A stretch of DNA of 64,000 nt from Tigriopus japonicus (Eukaryota > Arthropoda > Copepoda > Harpacticoida > Harpacticidae): NCBI GenBank assembly GCA_010645155.1, contig CM021319.1:7279265-7343264 (forward strand), written 5' to 3'. This document shows, piece after piece, positions 60,995 through 64,000 of this stretch. The notes beneath the pieces were generated by a model. The model ran no database searches, was not told the origin of the DNA, and was given only the letters and a program-made list of their open reading frames with translations. The position numbers and the translations under genes are program-made. Each line of letters begins with the position of its first letter. The stretch's first letter is position 1.

Positions 60995-61300
60995 TAGTGA
61001 TGGACCGAAAGGGCTCATAACCGAAACCGAAAGTTTCGGCCGAAAGAGGGCTTAACCGAAACCGAAACCGAAACCGAAAGCAGCTGACTACAAAATTGTA
61101 TAAGTGCAAAATCTACCTTAAAAATTAAATTGCCCATGTGTTCAATGTTGGGTAATCGAAAATTTTGAAAAATCGGGATACTTAAATTTCAGAGGTTTTT
61201 GGACAAAAAAAAATTCGATTTAATTGTCAAACTCCATCCTATATAGTGCATGTCTGCTTTCGGTTTCGGTAGGCATAACCGAAACCGAAACCGAAAGCGC
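60995..61300. repeat. CCGAAA tandem and hairpin repeat, possibly one end of a DNA transposon
   Basis: Starts TAGTGATGGACCGAAAG, then runs of ACCGAA (61021-61080). Beyond a spacer comes a perfect 15-bp hairpin (61256-61270 with 61284-61298), which stops at the assembly gap. A TAGTGATGG-type start followed by such repeats recalls hAT ends, but the other end is not visible. Confidence 0.45.
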
Positions 61301-61395
61301 NNNNNNNNNNNNNNNNNNNNNNNNNNNNNNNNNNNNNNNNNNNNNNNNNNNNNNNNNNNNNNNNNNNNNNNNNNNNNNNNNNNNNNNNNNNNNNN
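61301..61395. other. Assembly gap (95 N)
   Basis: 95 N; the odd length suggests an estimated rather than default size. Lies directly after the CCGAAA hairpin, which probably caused it. Confidence 0.9.
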
Positions 61396-63117
61396 TTAAT
61401 CAAAAAAAAAAACTTCTGGCAATCATCTGGCAAACAATCATAAAATATTCTCCCCAAAAATGCCCAATATCTGAGACCTGCCGTATGTTCCAATTAAGGT
61501 GAGGGCTTTAAAGTCTTATTTATTTGAAAAACACCCCCAATTACAAAATGTTTATGCCTCGTTCCGTTCAATTGCTCACCAAATGGAAACTTCAATACTA
61601 ATAAGATCGCGTTAAAGTCGGGCCCATAACTTCCCAAAAAAATCTCAACTGATTGAGTTTTCTCATTTAAATTCAGGACCTTGATCCATTCTCTCATATG
61701 GAGAGAGCATGATGGGTCCAAAGGCAAACTTGCGTGGAATTCTAATGAACCTGATGTCTTTGCAAAACTGTTCGAGCGGAATAGCTTCATCCAATCATGA
61801 AGTAATATCAAACGTGTGTGCTTCCATTTCCATCCTTCAACCGTCCCAAATGGCTGCAGGCTGCTTGCCTCCTTGTCGATATGCCTGTGGAGATCATCAT
61901 TCATGTTTGCAGTCTCAAGCACGATTTAGAGCATGGACAGATTTTGATAGGAACAAGGCCAAAGGCTGATGATGGGACCCACGAGAGCCAAATGGGCCAA
62001 CACCCGATTACAACATCGCACAAACTCGGATATGTAAACAGATTACAACACTCCGAAACAATCACAAATGTCCTAGGTGCTCGTTGTTCCAATGATATGA
62101 TTTCGTTCCTCATCGTTGGAACTGGCAATGCTTATGCACACCACCTGACTTGAAGAAGCTTTTGGGCCGTGAGAATAACAAGGCTCAAGCAAGGTCACAG
62201 ATGCAAGTCTGTGTATGCACCGTAACGGTCACATGCTGCACAAGATTGTGTACAATTTGATTAATGTGGGATTGTAAGTTTGGGAGAACTCCGTCCAAGA
62301 CTGGCTTTTACTTAGATTTTGGACAAAGATGGGAGGATTGGAAAACCCTTTCCTTTTAAAGAACTTCCAAGATGCATGGGCAAAGTTTTCCTCGGGTTCG
62401 ACTAGGTAAGAGTCAAACATTGGCCAAGACGTGCTCATGGCAATATTTTGTCGTGGTAAATCCAACCGATGTCAAGAGAATCAAGTCGAAAAAGAACCTC
62501 TGGTGATGCTTTTTCTCAACTTCATAGACTGGTTGATGTTAGAATTCTAGTCAAGATGTGTGTTCGGGGGAAAATACAGTTTAGATTTGAAACCACGAAA
62601 CGAGTTTTAAGGAAAATGTCGTTTTCGAAGAGCCGTGCGGTTGTTATGGAATTCAAAAATGACACATTCAAAACGGTATTCATAACATGACGAGCAATGA
62701 ATCAAGCCACTTTGTCTGTTTATTGATCACTGGTAGCAGCCAAGGGTTTTTGACGCAAATTGTGAGCCATTCTCGTTTCCAATCAAAACATGAGCCTCAT
62801 GCAAGGACTAATGTTGTCCTTGGATAAGGAAAAGGCTGCCAGTTTCTTAAGTACCTTTAAGCTTAACGATGTCTCCGACAAATACAAAACAACAATTGGA
62901 TTAGTCTTGGCATGCTGCTGAATCGAGAAAACAATCGGAATGAGAGCCTCGTCCAAGTTATTTCGATGTCCTCAAGTCCACTAAAATTGAACAGATCCTT
63001 CAAACGTTCCTCTTCGCTAATGGGAGCGATTTGTTTGGACGGACATACTGACACCCATGAGCCGACATTTGTGGGCTCCTTCCAATCAGTTTATGATACA
63101 ACTGCTGCACAGTACTA
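61396..63117. other. Intergenic DNA upstream of the second receptor
   Basis: Several minus-strand frames (61494-61922, 62229-62465, 62863-63054) have protein-like composition. They share no recognisable family, and I could not link them by splice sites. Possibly a decayed gene; not called. Confidence 0.4.
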
Positions 63118-63308
63118 TTGATCGTTCCCTCTCACACATTCACTCATTCGCAGATACAAAAAAGCTCAAACTTGAAGCTGGAGTCGAGGTGTTGGAGGGA
63201 GTCAAAACTGTTTAGTCATTCGTTCCACTTGCTCAAGTTAAACGATCGGAAAGCGGAAGACAAATAAATGCCTATTGGAAGCGACAAGACAGACGTCCTC
63301 CATTCAAG
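63118..63308 (+). promoter_or_regulatory. 3' splice site and 5' leader of the second muscarinic receptor
   Basis: A pyrimidine-rich CCCTCTCACACATTCACTCATTCGCAG ends at 63153, giving a 155-base leader. The leader has an upstream ATG at 63268 in poor context. Its frame is +2 relative to the receptor and overlaps the receptor start, so it could dampen translation. Confidence 0.45.
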
Positions 63309-63991
63309 ATGGCAAGTTCGAATTCCTCCGAGGTGTATTCCAATTCCAATCGAGTGGTTCTCATTGGAGCCACAGCCACCCTCCTAAGTGTGGCCACCAT
63401 TATGGGTAACTTGTTGGTCCTGGTCAGTTTCAAGATGGACAAGCGATTGCAGACCATCTCGAACTACTTCCTGTGCTCGTTGGCAGTGGCCGATATCATC
63501 ATTGGATTGATATCCATGCCTTTGTTCGCGGTGAGTGTGATTGAGGATGAATGGCCTTTCGGAAGTGTTCCCTGTGACATCTGGTTGTCGGTGGATTACC
63601 TCGCTTCCAATGCCTCGGTTCTCAATTTGCTGGTGATTAGTTTTGATCGGTACTTCTCTGTGACACGACCTTTAACCTATCGAGCCAGTCGAACCACGAG
63701 ACGAGCGGCTCTCATGATTTTTTGGGCTTGGGGCCTTTCGGCCATTCTGTGGCCTCCGTCGATCTTTGCTTGGCCTTACATCGAGGGAGAACGGACGGTG
63801 CCTCAGAACGACTGCTATGTGCAATTTATCTACTCCAACAAGTTCATGTCCATTCTGACCATGATGGTGGCATTCTTCATCCCCGTTTGTGTTATGATTG
63901 GATTGTACCTTCGCATTTGGTGGATCACGGTCAAACGACAAAAGAACTTGTTCCTTCTGCAAGGCGGGAGAATTCGTCAATCCCTTCGATT
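63309..63991 (+). CDS. mAChR: Muscarinic acetylcholine receptor paralogue, first coding exon (gene cut by window end)
   Basis: Encodes 227 residues plus two bases: N-terminus and TM1-TM5 of a second muscarinic receptor. N34 (1.50), D62 (2.50), C89-C169, D96 (3.32) and DRY 113-115 are present. The stretch from TM3 into intracellular loop 2 (residues 93-126) is identical to residues 116-149 of the upstream receptor. The exon ends at a consensus donor, GTAAGT at 63992, in phase 2 inside loop 3, just as in the upstream gene. The start AAGATGG has a strong context. Differences: a shorter N-terminus, no N-glycosylation site in extracellular loop 2 (EGERT instead of EGNRT), but one at N5. Residue 5.39 is again Ser. 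The open frame that continues to 63995 is intron read-through. TM6, TM7 and the tail must lie beyond the window. Confidence 0.93.
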
Positions 63992-64000
63992 GTAAGTACT

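Noticed and set aside
61494..63054. Set of minus-strand frames with protein-like composition
   Set aside because: Could be a decayed gene, but no family was recognised and no splice-compatible joins were found.

Overview
The window is animal nuclear DNA. It has spliced genes with GT/AG introns in long AT-leaning intergenic DNA, many non-autonomous DNA transposons, a tRNA-derived SINE and minisatellites. There are no operons, rRNA genes or convincing functional tRNA genes. The recognisable proteins are of arthropod type: a Delilah/Taxi-like bHLH factor and invertebrate muscarinic acetylcholine receptors. I infer a crustacean, perhaps a copepod, but the sequence alone does not fix the species. 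Two runs of N (28749-28848 and 61301-61395) are assembly gaps, both inside or next to repetitive sequence.

Layout. 1-10.4 kb is intergenic and carries a Buster-type hAT MITE (2369-2634, perfect 8-bp target duplication) and a second MITE (2779-3271, TAGG duplication, Chapaev-like). 10.49-11.85 kb is a single-exon bHLH gene. 12-28.6 kb is gene-poor and holds an Ac-type hAT element (15195-15989) with a duplicated right end. At 28.85-28.91 kb the last codons of a Gly/Tyr/His-rich small protein emerge from the first gap. 29.1-38.7 kb is a dense nest of repeats: a foldback-like pair of minisatellite arms (29145-34737), an inner element with 27-bp terminal inverted repeats (30286-33610), two copies of a dimeric tRNA-like SINE inside a larger duplicated segment, two further minisatellites, and a second copy of the Buster-type hAT MITE. 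38.7-47.6 kb is intergenic, with CT-rich low-complexity sequence towards its end.

47.66-53.62 kb is a complete three-exon muscarinic acetylcholine receptor gene (736 aa predicted). 63.31-63.99 kb is the first coding exon of a second, paralogous receptor on the same strand, cut by the window end. Both split at the same place, in intracellular loop 3 with a phase-2 intron. A tandem duplication followed by long divergence explains this. Between them lie a mariner-like MITE (55583-55818) and a CCGAAA hairpin repeat at the second gap.

The two receptors would act in cholinergic G-protein signalling, and the bHLH factor in transcriptional control of differentiation (muscle attachment or epidermis in flies). 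Nothing ties the bHLH gene functionally to the receptors. The most notable points are the non-canonical antagonist-pocket residues of the receptor (Ser at 6.52, and Ser at 5.39 in both paralogues) and the foldback-like, 15-bp-periodic element at 29-35 kb.
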